Part shown: positions 8,176 through 17,138 of the stretch, piece after piece
Layout: each line of letters begins with the position of its first letter
Position numbering within the stretch: the stretch's first letter is position 1
Source: an uncultured Hyphomicrobiales bacterium
GTDB taxonomy: Bacteria; Pseudomonadota; Alphaproteobacteria; Rhizobiales; Rhizobiaceae
Assembly: GCA_943908365.1 (NCBI GenBank)
Contig: CALTTH010000033.1
Location: 1 to 49,917 of the forward strand
DNA length: 49,917 bases
Direction of reading: 5' to 3'
Made by a program: the position numbers and the translations under genes
Notes under the pieces: model-generated
Database searches by the model: none
Seen by the model: only the letters and a program-made list of their open reading frames with translations
Told to the model about the DNA's origin: nothing

Positions 8176-8804
8176 TGGGCGTCTCCCTTTTGTCTGAGTG
8201 AGGTTTGACCTCTGAAGCCGCGCGCGTCAATGGCATCCGCAATCGCGTCCGCATCCTTCAACGTCATAATGATGAGTGGGACGAGTATGCTTTTGAGCTT
8301 CACACGGCTGCCGCGTGCGCGGTGTGCATCGCTCAACGTGTGATATCGGCTGACGATCTCGGGGACGAAGCGAACCACAAGGCCAACTGCAAGGCCAACA
8401 TCGGCTGCCTTTGCCAGGCCGAGCTTCTCAAACGGGCGAAGTGCATATGTGATCTCATCCATGAATTGCGAGATGCTCACACTTGCGGTTACGGCCGTCG
8501 CCAGCAATGTCAGAGCGCTCAACCTCAAAAGCGTGATGATGGCATCCATCGCAGGGATCAGCAGGAGGCTGAACGCGGCGATGAGGGCGATGGTGAGCAG
8601 GACCGGGCGAAGGCGGGAGAGCGTTTCGCGCAACCCCAGATGCGCCTGCCAGAGAACAAAGCCTGCCAGAATGACCGCAATGCAAAGGATCAACGGATCA
8701 CGCGTGAGGAACAGGCCAGCGCTGAAGGCTGCCAGAGTCAGCAGCTTCACGCGGGGCGAGAGCCTGTAGAGCCAGCCCGTTCCCTCGGCGTAAAGGCTTC
8801 TCAT
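8172..8804 (-). CDS. bioN: Biotin ECF transporter transmembrane (T) component
   Basis: A 210-residue membrane protein of the EcfT/CbiQ family. It couples ATP hydrolysis by BioM to substrate release from BioY. Hydrophobic segments fill residues about 20-120. The two Ala-Arg-Gly coupling motifs appear as AHRARGSRV and AIDARGFRG near the C-terminus, as expected for a T component. Start and stop overlap bioM and bioY by four bases each. Confidence 0.93.
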   Translation of the reverse strand: MRSLYAEGTGWLYRLSPRVKLLTLAAFSAGLFLTRDPLILCIAVILAGFVLWQAHLGLRETLSRLRPVLLTIALIAAFSLLLIPAMDAIITLLRLSALTLLATAVTASVSISQFMDEITYALRPFEKLGLAKAADVGLAVGLVVRFVPEIVSRYHTLSDAHRARGSRVKLKSILVPLIIMTLKDADAIADAIDARGFRGQTSLRQKGDAQ

Positions 8805-9481
8805 GAGAGCGCGATCTCCCGGTACCGGGCAATCACCTCTGCCGGTTCGCCATCCAGAACAAGCGTAGCCTGATGAAAGAGCAGAACGCGGTCGAACGTC
8901 TCAATCAGGGGAAGGTCATGGGTAATGACGATCACATCCTGCTCCAAGCCGAGGATCGTCCGCTCCACCACCGCGCGGTTCTTCAGATCAAGCTGGTTCG
9001 TCGGCTCGTCCAGGATCAGGATGTTTGGGCCGGTGATGGACAGCGCCGCAAGCGCTGCAAGCTGCAACTCGCCTCCCGATAGTTCATGGGCACGGCGGTC
9101 TGAGAGATGCGCGATGCCGAAACGCTGCAAGGTTGCCGTCACAGCCTCATCGACAGCGATTTTGCCGACGCCGCGGTTCTTCAGCCCGAAGGCAATATCG
9201 TCGCGAATGATCGGCAGGATGATCTGGTTTTGCGGGTTTTGAAAGACAAAGCCCACCTGTTTCAAGACAGCATCGGCATCCTTGATCGTATCAAGCCCAT
9301 TGACGATGACCCTGCCGGTGCTGGGCTTGGTGAGGCCGTTGATCAATCGGGCAAACGTGGTCTTGCCCGAGCCATTCAGGCCGATCACGCCAATGCGTCG
9401 CTCCGACAGCGAAAGATCGAGTGGCGCAAGCGCTGCTCGCCCCTCGAAGGTTACACCTGCATTCTGGAACTGGATGTCCAC
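8801..9481 (-). CDS. bioM: Biotin ECF transporter ATPase
   Basis: A 226-residue ABC ATPase that powers biotin uptake. Walker A is GLNGSGKT, the Q-loop region is FQNPQNQ, the signature is ELSGGELQLAALAALS, Walker B is ILILDEPTNQLD, and the switch His is in VITHDLPL. The start is GTG at 9481, preceded by AAGGGA at good spacing, which matches where ABC ATPases normally begin. The longer open frame to 9547 would add 22 residues unlike the family. It is the first gene of the operon. Only a half-site of the BioR-type operator is visible upstream. Confidence 0.93.
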   Translation of the reverse strand: MDIQFQNAGVTFEGRAALAPLDLSLSERRIGVIGLNGSGKTTFARLINGLTKPSTGRVIVNGLDTIKDADAVLKQVGFVFQNPQNQIILPIIRDDIAFGLKNRGVGKIAVDEAVTATLQRFGIAHLSDRRAHELSGGELQLAALAALSITGPNILILDEPTNQLDLKNRAVVERTILGLEQDVIVITHDLPLIETFDRVLLFHQATLVLDGEPAEVIARYREIALS

Positions 9482-9593
9482 GCCGTTTCCCTTATCGTCT
9501 CTCGCGCTTCTATAAACACAAAGGCGCCTTGGCGAAATCAAGAACAAAAAAAGAACATTGATTTCGAGGCGGGAGGCTCCTAGAGTTCAGGCC

Positions 9594-10850
9594 ATGGCGA
9601 TTCTGGTTTCCAACGAAGCAGCACGGCGTATTTTCCTGGCGAGACAGGGTCTTTCGGCACCGCCGAACAGGGCACTGTCGAAGGAGGGATTGCTCGAACT
9701 TATTACGACGCTTGGCTTCGTGCAGGTGGATAGCATCGCCACGGTGGAGCGAGCCCATCACCAGATCATCTTTTCCAGAAACCAGACCTACAAGCGGGAG
9801 CATCTGACCGCGCTCCTGGAAAAAGACCGGACGCTTTTCGAGCACTGGACGCATGATGCGTCTATCGTGCCGACGGCCTTCTATCCCTATTGGAAACACC
9901 GATTCCGTCGCCGCGAGCCGATCATGCAGGAACGCTGGCGTAAATGGCACGGGGAGGGGTTCGATTCCGCCTTCGAGGAAACCTACCGGCACATTGCCGA
10001 AAACGGTGCAGTCATGTCGCGCGACATGAAGGCAAAGGATCATCAATCCGGTGGCTGGTGGAACTGGCATCCGTCCAAGACGGCGCTTGAATATATGTGG
10101 CACACTGGCAGGCTTTCTATTGCCCGCCGTGTGAACTTTCAGAAGGTCTACGATCTCTCAGAACGTGTGATTCTGAAGGAGCACTATGATCGGGACGTCA
10201 GCCACGAAGGGTTCATCGATTGGGCCTGCCGTGAGGCGCTGTCCCGGCTGGGCTTTGCGACATCGGGAGAGATTTCCGCTTTCTTCGATCTGGTAACGCC
10301 GAATGAGACGAAGGACTGGGTGATGTCTCACCGGGACGAACTGGTCGAGGTTTCGCTGATCTCTGCCAGCGGCGCCAAGGAGCGCGCGTCCTACGCCTTT
10401 TCGAGCTTCGCAGAGGAGATGGAGGCGGAGGCATCACTCGAGCCGCCGCAGCGGGTGCGGGTTCTCAGCCCCTTCGATCCGCTGTTGCGCAACCGCGCCC
10501 GCACCGAACGCCTTTTCGGCTTCTTCTATCGTATCGAAGTCTTCGTGCCGGAGCCGAAGCGGCAATATGGCTACTACGTTTTCCCACTCCTCGAAGGGGA
10601 TCGCATGATCGGACGCATCGACATGAAGGCGGAGCGCAAGAACGGTTCGCTCGACGTCAGACGCCTCTGGCTCGAAAAGGGCGTGCGACCGTCATCCGGT
10701 CGGCTGGAAAAGCTGGATGCCGAGTTGAATCGGCTGGCAAGATTCACCGGCGTGGAGAGTGTGCGGTATCTCGATGGCTGGCTGGCAGGCCCGGACGATA
10801 CCGCGCCTGCCGGTTTTGCAATTAGCAAAGCTCCGTCGAAGCAATCTTGA
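9594..10850 (+). CDS. YcaQ/AlkX-type DNA glycosylase (HTH_42 winged-helix family)
   Basis: A 418-residue protein of the winged-helix HTH_42 (DUF1006) family. Characterised members excise alkylated bases and unhook interstrand crosslinks. The proposed catalytic Q-x-D motif is present as FVQVDSI, residues 44-46 from the chosen start; YcaQ uses QxD whereas the AlkZ branch uses QxQ. Other family blocks are ERAHHQIIFSRN, LFEHWTHDAS, RVRVLSPFDPLLRNR and the C-terminal RLFGFFYRIEVFVP. ATG at 9594 has AGG just upstream; an in-frame ATG at 9558 is possible. The gene diverges from bioM and its 3' end overlaps ribBA by 29 nt on the opposite strand. Confidence 0.88.
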   Translation: MAILVSNEAARRIFLARQGLSAPPNRALSKEGLLELITTLGFVQVDSIATVERAHHQIIFSRNQTYKREHLTALLEKDRTLFEHWTHDASIVPTAFYPYWKHRFRRREPIMQERWRKWHGEGFDSAFEETYRHIAENGAVMSRDMKAKDHQSGGWWNWHPSKTALEYMWHTGRLSIARRVNFQKVYDLSERVILKEHYDRDVSHEGFIDWACREALSRLGFATSGEISAFFDLVTPNETKDWVMSHRDELVEVSLISASGAKERASYAFSSFAEEMEAEASLEPPQRVRVLSPFDPLLRNRARTERLFGFFYRIEVFVPEPKRQYGYYVFPLLEGDRMIGRIDMKAERKNGSLDVRRLWLEKGVRPSSGRLEKLDAELNRLARFTGVESVRYLDGWLAGPDDTAPAGFAISKAPSKQS

Positions 10851-11922
10851 TGCCGAAACCTTCCAGGCCTACGTAGTGGCGCTCGCGCGTGGTCAGTAAC
10901 TTGATGGAGCTGATGCCGAGGTCTTTCAGGATCTGCGCGCCAAGCCCGATTTCCAGCCATTCTTCTTCGCGAGAACGGGCCTGTTCGTGCGATTCGTCCG
11001 CATCACGCGACTTGCGCCGACCCTCGACCTTGCCAACGCCGACCGAGCCCTCGCGAAGATAGACGATGACGCCGCGGCCTTCTTCGGCAATCTTCTGCAT
11101 GTAATGGCGCACCGGCTGCTTGCTGCCGAAAATATCGTCGGCCACATTCTCCGGATGCAGGCGGACGGGAATATCGACGCCATCGCGGATATCGCCAAAG
11201 ATCACCGCCATATGCTGCATCGGATCCCAGGGCAGGGAATAGGTCTGCGCCTTGGCCGGACCGAAAGGCGTGTCGATGGTGACCTGACTTTCCATCTCCA
11301 CCAGAGTTTCCTTGCGCTGGCGATAGGCGATCAGGTCGGCAACCGAGACCTGCTTGAGACCGTGGGTTTCGGCGAAGCTCGAAACCTGCGGACCGCGCAT
11401 GACGCTGCCATCGTCATTGACGAGCTCGCAGATGACGCCGATCGGCGGCAGTCCGGCGAGCTTGCAAAGATCGACAGCTGCTTCCGTGTGACCGGAGCGC
11501 ATCAGCACCCCGCCTTCGCGTGACACCAGCGGGAAGATGTGGCCGGGACGGGTGAAGTCCGCGGGGCCAACATTGGGGTTGGCAAGATTGCGCACCGTCA
11601 GGGTGCGATCGTCCGCCGAGATGCCTGTCGTGGTCCCGTGCTTGAAATCGACCGAGACCGTGAAGGCAGTCGTATGGGCGCTGTCGTTCTCGGAAACCAT
11701 GGCGTTGAGGTTCAGCCTCTTGGCTTCCTCGCGCGGCATGGGGGCGCAGACGATGCCGGAGGTGTGGCGCACGATGAAGGCCATCTTTTCACCGGTGCAA
11801 TGCACGGCGGCAACGATGAGATCGCCTTCGTTCTCGCGCCCGTCATCATCCATGACCACAACGATCTCGCCTGCCTCGAAGGCGCGGATCGCTTCAACGA
11901 CGCGTTTCTGATCGTATGCCAT
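10822..11922 (-). CDS. ribB: 3,4-dihydroxy-2-butanone-4-phosphate synthase with degenerate GTP cyclohydrolase II domain
   Basis: A 366-residue RibBA-type protein. The N-terminal 200 residues form a complete DHBP synthase (ribulose 5-phosphate to DHBP plus formate, riboflavin pathway): DDDGRENEGDLI, RHTSGIVCAPM, FKHGTTTGISADDR, RPGHIFPL and RSGHTEAAVDL. The C-terminal half resembles GTP cyclohydrolase II, but the zinc-site region (normally Cys-x10-Cys-x-Cys) reads RLHPENVADDIFGSKQPV with no cysteine, so that activity is probably lost. A separate ribA would then be needed. It lies 13 nt after aroC with AGGAG before the ATG, so the two probably form an operon. Its tail overlaps the convergent glycosylase gene. 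Confidence 0.94.
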   Translation of the reverse strand: MAYDQKRVVEAIRAFEAGEIVVVMDDDGRENEGDLIVAAVHCTGEKMAFIVRHTSGIVCAPMPREEAKRLNLNAMVSENDSAHTTAFTVSVDFKHGTTTGISADDRTLTVRNLANPNVGPADFTRPGHIFPLVSREGGVLMRSGHTEAAVDLCKLAGLPPIGVICELVNDDGSVMRGPQVSSFAETHGLKQVSVADLIAYRQRKETLVEMESQVTIDTPFGPAKAQTYSLPWDPMQHMAVIFGDIRDGVDIPVRLHPENVADDIFGSKQPVRHYMQKIAEEGRGVIVYLREGSVGVGKVEGRRKSRDADESHEQARSREEEWLEIGLGAQILKDLGISSIKLLTTRERHYVGLEGFGIKIASTELC

Positions 11923-11935
11923 GCTGTTTCTCCTG

Positions 11936-13033
11936 TTATTTCAGTCTGCCGGTCTGGCCGCGGTCGCGCAGGTAATGGTCGGCCACAGTGCAGGCGACCA
12001 TCGCTTCGCCGATCGGAACGGCGCGAATGCCGACGCAGGGGTCGTGACGGCCCTTGGTGCGAACATCGACATTATTGCCATCGGCATCGATGGACTGGCG
12101 TTCGGTGAGGATCGAAGAGGTGGGCTTGATGGCAAAGCGTGCGACGATCGGCTGACCTGTCGCAATGCCGCCCAGAATGCCGCCCGCGTGGTTCGACAGG
12201 AAGAACGGCTGACCGTCATTGCCCATCCGCATCTCGTCGGCATTTTCTTCGCCGCTGAGTTCCGCAGACGCAAAACCTTCACCGATCTCGACACCCTTGA
12301 CGGCGTTGATCGACATCAGATTGGAGGCGATATCCTGATCGAGCTTGGCGTAGATCGGCGCACCGATGCCTGCAGGAACGCCCTCGGCGACCACTTCTAC
12401 CACGGCACCGATAGAAGAGCCCGCTTTGCGGATCGTATCGAGATAGTCTTCCCAGACAGGCACCATCTCGGCGTCCGGGCAGAAGAATGAGTTCTCGTTG
12501 ACCTGTGCCCAATCCCAATTGTCGCGGTTGATCTTGTGCTTGCCGATCTGCACGAGGGCTGCGCGAACGGTCATCCCAGGCACCACTTTGCGGGCAAGGG
12601 CGCCGGCCGCGACACGTGCCGCGGTTTCGCGTGCAGAAGAGCGCCCGCCGCCGCGATAGTCGCGAATGCCGTATTTGAGGTCATAGGTGAAATCTGCGTG
12701 GCCTGGACGGTAGCGCTTGGCGATCTCGCCGTAATCCTTGGAACGCTGGTCGGTGTTTTCGATCAGCATGGAAACCGGCGTGCCGGTGGTGATCATGGTC
12801 TCGCCGTCTTCATCCAGCATCACGCCGGAAAGGACCTTGACGATGTCATCTTCGCGTCTTTGCGTGACGAAGCGGCTCTGGCCAGGCTTGCGCTTGTCCA
12901 TCCAGGCCTGCACTTCCGCAAGCGTGAAGCGAATGCCGGGAGGGCAGCCATCCACCACGCAGCCCAGCGCCGGACCATGGCTTTCGCCCCAGGTTGAAAC
13001 GCGGAAGAGGTGACCAAACGTGTTATGCGACAT
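11936..13033 (-). CDS. aroC: Chorismate synthase
   Basis: A 365-residue FMN-dependent enzyme that converts 5-enolpyruvylshikimate 3-phosphate to chorismate, the last step of the shikimate pathway. Signatures are clear: TWGESHGPALG at the N-terminus, YRPGHADFTY, GGGRSSARETAARVAAGA, and a C-terminal KGRHDPCVGIRAVP. The length is typical for the family. It is followed closely by ribB. Upstream lies a short intergenic region and the 3' end of a GGDEF-EAL gene on the same strand. Confidence 0.97.
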   Translation of the reverse strand: MSHNTFGHLFRVSTWGESHGPALGCVVDGCPPGIRFTLAEVQAWMDKRKPGQSRFVTQRREDDIVKVLSGVMLDEDGETMITTGTPVSMLIENTDQRSKDYGEIAKRYRPGHADFTYDLKYGIRDYRGGGRSSARETAARVAAGALARKVVPGMTVRAALVQIGKHKINRDNWDWAQVNENSFFCPDAEMVPVWEDYLDTIRKAGSSIGAVVEVVAEGVPAGIGAPIYAKLDQDIASNLMSINAVKGVEIGEGFASAELSGEENADEMRMGNDGQPFFLSNHAGGILGGIATGQPIVARFAIKPTSSILTERQSIDADGNNVDVRTKGRHDPCVGIRAVPIGEAMVACTVADHYLRDRGQTGRLK

Positions 13034-13163
13034 GACAATAAAACCAGACCAGGCAGCGTTTCCTATGGAGAGACGCGAAATTACAAAAATGCGCGGTCAT
13101 CTCCTTAGTGGAAAATACCTGGAAGGCAAAAGCCTTTCTTTGATCGGAATAGGGCCGCCTGCA

Positions 13164-15584
13164 TCAGGACACGCGACGCAGTTCCTGTTGCATGGCATAG
13201 GCTGAAAATTCTTGAGCCGGCAGAGGCGCGGCGAAGGCGTAGCCTTGCAGGATATCGCAGCCCATGTCTTTCAGCATAGCGGCATGTTCCATCGTTTCCA
13301 CGCCTTCAGCCACGGTCTCGACACCAAGCGAGCGGGCAATGTCGATGATGGAGCGGACCAGCGCGCGTTCCTGTGGCGAATTGAGGATTGGCATCACCAG
13401 CTGACGGTCGATCTTGAGGCGCTTCGGCTTGAGGCGCAGCAGACTGATGAGCGAGGTATGTCCGGTGCCGAAATCATCGATCTCGATGTCGATTCCGAGC
13501 TCTTTGACCTGGTCGAGATTTTGAACCACCTGCTCGTCGCTATCGTCGAGGAAGATGGATTCGACCAGTTCGAAGACGACTTCGCCGGGCATGATGTAAA
13601 GCTGGTGGAGGCTTTCGAGCAACTGCGCGTCGTGCAGGCGACGGATTGAAACGTTGACCGAGACGCGCGGGATTTCCAACCCCTTCAGGCTCCATAGTCG
13701 TCTATCTTGAAGGGCGCTCTGCAACGTCAGGCGGTCGAGCGCCTGAACGACGTCCAGCTCTTCTGCGATACCCAGGAACTTGTCGGGCGTCAGCAAGCCG
13801 CGTGTGGGGTGACGCCAGCGGACCAGCGCTTCCATGCCGGCGATCTCGCCGGTTCTCGCACAGAGTTGCGGTTGGTACCAGGTTTCGAATTCACCCTTTT
13901 CCAGCCCCGCCAGGATCTCATCGGCCGTGCGCTTGTGATTGACGATCTCGGCTTGAAGATTTTGCGTGAAGAACTCGTAGCGGTTCCGGCCCATGGCTTT
14001 GGCGCGGTAGAGTGCGAGGTCGGCGTTGATGAGGATCTTGCGTGCGTCGTTGTCTTGGGCGTCGCCAAAGGCGATGCCGATCGAGACGCCGCATCGGCAA
14101 GTAAACCCTTGAAAATCGAAGGGATGCTGGAAAGCCGCGATGATGTTCGACGCGATGGACGTGACGATGTACTTGTCTGTCGCCTGAGGGATGAGGATGA
14201 CGAACTCGTCCCCGCCAATACGGGCGATGACGCCGGCATCGCCAACATTGAGGCGAAGGATTTCTGCTGCCCTGGCAAGTGTTGCGTCGCCTGCTGCGTG
14301 CCCCAGCGTGTCGTTGATCTGTTTGAAGCGGTCGAGATCGAGGTGCAGGATGGCAAAACGTGCCCGGCCAGCTGCGACAGGCGAGGACGTCAGATAGTCC
14401 AACTCCAGATCCAGCTTTCGCCGGTTTGCGAGCCCGGTCAGTGGATCGTGCAGCGCGTTGTGCTCGATATGTGACTTCGCCTCGATCAGCTCCGCATTGC
14501 GTGCCTCCGCCTCTTCCTTTGCGGCCTTCAGCTCGTCGGCAAGGCGCACATCTGCGGTGATGTCGAAAGCAATGCCGATGACCTTGCGAAGTCCATCCCG
14601 GTCAATATGGATGCTGCCCACCGAGCGGACGTAGCGCACCTCTTCCTCTTGAAGCAGCACGCGCTGAATGCTGGAGAAGGGTTCGTTGTTGGCCGCGCAT
14701 CGATCGGCGTCCGCAGATGCCTTCTCCCGGTCATCGGGATGAAGGCAGTTCAGCCACGTCGCTCGATCCGTATAGCCGGTGGTATAGTCCAGCCCGTAGA
14801 GCTGGTGCATACGGCGGTCCCAATAGGAATGGCCAGTCGAGAGATTGGCTTCCCATATGCCGCAATTATAGGACTGAAGCGCGAAGTCGAGCCGCCGCGA
14901 CAGCTCCATGAGATCGTGTTCACGGGAGGACAATTCCTGAAGCGCAAGCTCGAGTTCGGCATTCTTCACGTGACTGCTATAGACGGAGTTCTTCAGTGTC
15001 TCCGCCACCTGCATATCCGAGGTCACATCCCAGATGATCCCGCTCGTATGCCGCGCGCCATCCGCTGTGCCGTAGTTTGCGCCCGCCGCTCGCAGATAGC
15101 GTAGCTCACCAGAACGCAATTGGACGCGATAAACCTCGGAGTGGGTCTCCTCTCCCTGAGTACAGTGGGTCAGAAAGTCCGTGATCTTTATTCGATCTTC
15201 CGGCACGACCGCTTCCAGCCATCGTGATAGAGAAAATTCGTTCTCCGTCGTCGGATAACCATGCAGTCCCGCGGCCCGCCCATCAAGGTAGCATGCGTCT
15301 TCACCATTCAGTTCCCAAAGGCCAATATTGGACGAATCCATCGCCAGCTTGAAGCGTTGGGATAGTTCGAGAAGCTTGCTCTCGCGAATATGGATCATTG
15401 TCAGATTGTGGTTTCGCTCGGCAACCAGAAGCAGAATGATCGTCAGAGGCAATGCAATCCAGAAGGACGCGGGGTCGATAAAGTAGATCAGCGCAAGCGA
15501 TACTCCCGCCGAAGCTCCAAACAGCATCTTTTTTCGTGTGCTCTTCTCGCGGACACTGCGCGAAAATGTCGATGCTGATGCCAC
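13164..15584 (-). CDS. Membrane PAS-PAS-GGDEF-EAL cyclic-di-GMP protein
   Basis: An 806-residue signalling protein. Two hydrophobic segments lie near residues 20-55. Two PAS-like domains follow (about 75-190 and 230-345; each ends in an IxxDVT/FDIT pattern), then GGDEF (about 378-540, motif RIGGDEF with the signature at 457-461) and EAL (about 560-795). The EAL domain has E585, VNVS, ELVES, DDFGTG (703-708), K724, AEGVE and QGYAFAAPLP, so phosphodiesterase activity is likely. The GGDEF signature is intact, but the product-inhibition RxxD site is not visible. The start is GTG at 15584 with a GAGG about 10 nt upstream; it is the weakest part of the call. Confidence 0.92.
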   Translation of the reverse strand: MASASTFSRSVREKSTRKKMLFGASAGVSLALIYFIDPASFWIALPLTIILLLVAERNHNLTMIHIRESKLLELSQRFKLAMDSSNIGLWELNGEDACYLDGRAAGLHGYPTTENEFSLSRWLEAVVPEDRIKITDFLTHCTQGEETHSEVYRVQLRSGELRYLRAAGANYGTADGARHTSGIIWDVTSDMQVAETLKNSVYSSHVKNAELELALQELSSREHDLMELSRRLDFALQSYNCGIWEANLSTGHSYWDRRMHQLYGLDYTTGYTDRATWLNCLHPDDREKASADADRCAANNEPFSSIQRVLLQEEEVRYVRSVGSIHIDRDGLRKVIGIAFDITADVRLADELKAAKEEAEARNAELIEAKSHIEHNALHDPLTGLANRRKLDLELDYLTSSPVAAGRARFAILHLDLDRFKQINDTLGHAAGDATLARAAEILRLNVGDAGVIARIGGDEFVILIPQATDKYIVTSIASNIIAAFQHPFDFQGFTCRCGVSIGIAFGDAQDNDARKILINADLALYRAKAMGRNRYEFFTQNLQAEIVNHKRTADEILAGLEKGEFETWYQPQLCARTGEIAGMEALVRWRHPTRGLLTPDKFLGIAEELDVVQALDRLTLQSALQDRRLWSLKGLEIPRVSVNVSIRRLHDAQLLESLHQLYIMPGEVVFELVESIFLDDSDEQVVQNLDQVKELGIDIEIDDFGTGHTSLISLLRLKPKRLKIDRQLVMPILNSPQERALVRSIIDIARSLGVETVAEGVETMEHAAMLKDMGCDILQGYAFAAPLPAQEFSAYAMQQELRRVS

Positions 15585-15830
15585 GTCGGAGAGTCCTCAG
15601 TCCATGCCTGGAAAACAATTCTTGCGGACAACTCTAAAAGATAATCTAAAACAAATAGTATAGCAGACTGCGCGCGCTGGTTTTCACCGGCCAAGATACA
15701 AAAAAAGTCTAAGCGTTTGATATTGGTTAAAATCCATTCACCAATTATACCGAAATTGACATTGTTACGGGCAAATTCCGCCACATTCGGGAGAGAAATC
15801 TTGTCGCATGCAAAACTCGTAAGAAGCCTG

Positions 15831-15837
15831 AAGGAGG
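15831..15837 (+). promoter_or_regulatory. Strong ribosome-binding site setting the DUF1344 start
   Basis: AAGGAGG lies eight bases before the ATG at 15846. It fixes the start there, rather than at upstream in-frame codons of the longer open frame beginning at 15717. Confidence 0.8.
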
Positions 15838-15845
15838 CTAGAACC

Positions 15846-16106
15846 ATGCGCTTGATGATTGCCGCACTTTTAGCCACTGCAAATCTGTTTGCCCCTCTGA
15901 ACAGCTTTGCCCAGAGCGTCGATGTCGAGTCGACCATCAGCAAGGTCGACGTGAAGGGCCTGAACATCACGCTTGCCGACGGCAAGAATTACAAAGTGCC
16001 GGAAGAGTTCAACTTCGAAGGCCTGCAGCCCGGCGTGAAGGTTCTGGTGTTCTACACCGAAGTCGACGGCAAGCGCGTCGTGGACGATCTCGAGGTCGTG
16101 CAGTAA
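15846..16106 (+). CDS. Small secreted DUF1344-family protein
   Basis: An 86-residue protein with a signal peptide (hydrophobic residues 3-20, likely cleavage after FAQS or SFA). The mature part of about 63 residues follows the DUF1344 pattern ESTISKVDVKGLNITLADGKNYKVPE...GLQPGVKVLVFYTEVDGKR. These are small periplasmic beta-rich proteins found in rhizobia and relatives; their function is not known. The gene diverges from the GGDEF-EAL gene across an AT-rich 260-nt region that probably holds both promoters. Confidence 0.85.
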   Translation: MRLMIAALLATANLFAPLNSFAQSVDVESTISKVDVKGLNITLADGKNYKVPEEFNFEGLQPGVKVLVFYTEVDGKRVVDDLEVVQ

Positions 16107-16435
16107 GCTTCTGCCGCGTTCAGACCGTTGCTTTGGTTAGGCTGTTAAACAAAGCACGGTTGACTTCGGCATTTCCAACTATCGCAAGCATTGGGCACGC
16201 AGATCCGAAATCAATTTTGGCGCGTCGGTCAATTCGAAACCTGTACTGTATTACACTCGCGCTTCGGATGCGGGGAGGCTTGCCCAATCGGCGCCTGGCG
16301 TCAGCGCGACAAGGAGCTTCGGTTGCTGGCAACATTGCATGGCCCAGGCAAAACTGTGCGGCGATTTGCGATAACGGATGCGGCAGAAGGAGGACCTGAA
16401 GCGTAAGGAGCGAAGCTGAAAGATCGTGATACGCC
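16107..16435. other. 329-nt intergenic region with hairpin and RIME-like remnant
   Basis: This lies between the convergent ends of the DUF1344 gene and the histidine-phosphatase gene. It contains the hairpin at 16125-16159 and a short palindromic stretch near 16348-16376 (GCAAAACTGTGCGGCG followed by ATTTGCGATAACG). That stretch resembles the core of a rhizobial palindromic repeat, but it is degenerate. No gene is supported here. Confidence 0.5.
16125..16159 (+). terminator. Hairpin downstream of the DUF1344 gene
   Basis: CCGTTGCTTTG (16125-16135) pairs with CAAAGCACGG (16150-16159), leaving one bulged T and a 14-nt loop. It starts 18 nt after the stop codon. No T-run follows, so it may be a weak terminator or an mRNA end-stabilising structure. 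Confidence 0.4.
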
Positions 16436-17044
16436 TTAGACCGTTTCCCTGACATCGACCCATTCGGCGAGATTCACGTCGGTTTCGACCTTCAAGATCT
16501 TGTCTTGCGGGATGGGAATCTCGGCCGCCTCGTCCTTTTCCATGCCGGAGACCAGCCGGAACATGCTGCGGATCACGCCGCCGTGGCAAACACAGACGGT
16601 CTTGCGCTCGACGGATGAAAGCCAGGCGCCGATGCGCCAGGACAGGATTTCGTAGCTTTCGGCGTTCTGACCCGGCGGAATAAAGTCCCACTTTGCGGCT
16701 TTCCGGGCCCTGACGCGGTCGGGAAAGGAAAGCTTGAGCTCGGGCAGGGTGTATCCTTCCCAATCACCGAATGACACTTCAACGAGGCGCTCATCGGTTC
16801 GGTAGGCTGTGGGATCGAGGCCCATGGCACCGCGCAGAAGTTCCATCGTTTCACGCGTGCGGCCCAAGGGGCTTGCCACGTAATCGAAATCTGGGGCTGT
16901 CGCGCCCAGGATGGCCGAGAGAGTTTTGCCGTTGCCGACAGCCTGGGAGCGGCCGAAGTCGTTAAGCGGGATGTCCTTTTGGCCCTGAAGCCTTCTGATC
17001 GCGTTCCAGTCTGTCTGTCCGTGGCGGATAACATAGACCAGCAC
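16436..17044 (-). CDS. Histidine phosphatase (phosphoglycerate mutase-like) family protein
   Basis: A 202-residue branch-1 histidine phosphatase. The phospho-accepting His is in VIRHGQTDWN near the N-terminus, followed by QGQKDIPLNDFG. The second catalytic His is in VCVCHGGVIR, and the acid residue is in LVEVSFGDWEGYT. Family members range from phosphoglycerate mutases to phosphatases of unknown substrate; the sequence does not decide between them. It lies just after fabI on the same strand, but the 94-nt gap leaves co-transcription uncertain. Confidence 0.9.
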   Translation of the reverse strand: MLVYVIRHGQTDWNAIRRLQGQKDIPLNDFGRSQAVGNGKTLSAILGATAPDFDYVASPLGRTRETMELLRGAMGLDPTAYRTDERLVEVSFGDWEGYTLPELKLSFPDRVRARKAAKWDFIPPGQNAESYEILSWRIGAWLSSVERKTVCVCHGGVIRSMFRLVSGMEKDEAAEIPIPQDKILKVETDVNLAEWVDVRETV

Positions 17045-17138
17045 TGCACACCCCTGCTTTTTTAACTCTGTCCTTTAAAGACGTGACGGCACCGCACGTC
17101 AAAAATGAGGCGGCGCCAATCGTTATTGCTGAACAATG

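Noticed and set aside
9509..9515. TCTATAA upstream of bioM, matching one half of the BioR operator (TTATAGA-TAA-TCTATAA)
   Set aside because: The left half-site is absent (the sequence reads CGCG there), so there is no palindrome. A 7-nt match is not enough for a BioR site.
13121..13138. Short hairpin GGAAGGC-AAAA-GCCTTTC between aroC and the GGDEF-EAL gene
   Set aside because: The stem has only 7 pairs including one G-U. The T-rich side is on the plus strand, where no gene ends, so it is not a convincing terminator for the leftward gene.
16133..16399. 88-codon open frame in the gap after the DUF1344 gene
   Set aside because: It crosses the hairpin and the degenerate palindromic repeat, has no ribosome-binding site and its composition does not resemble a protein.
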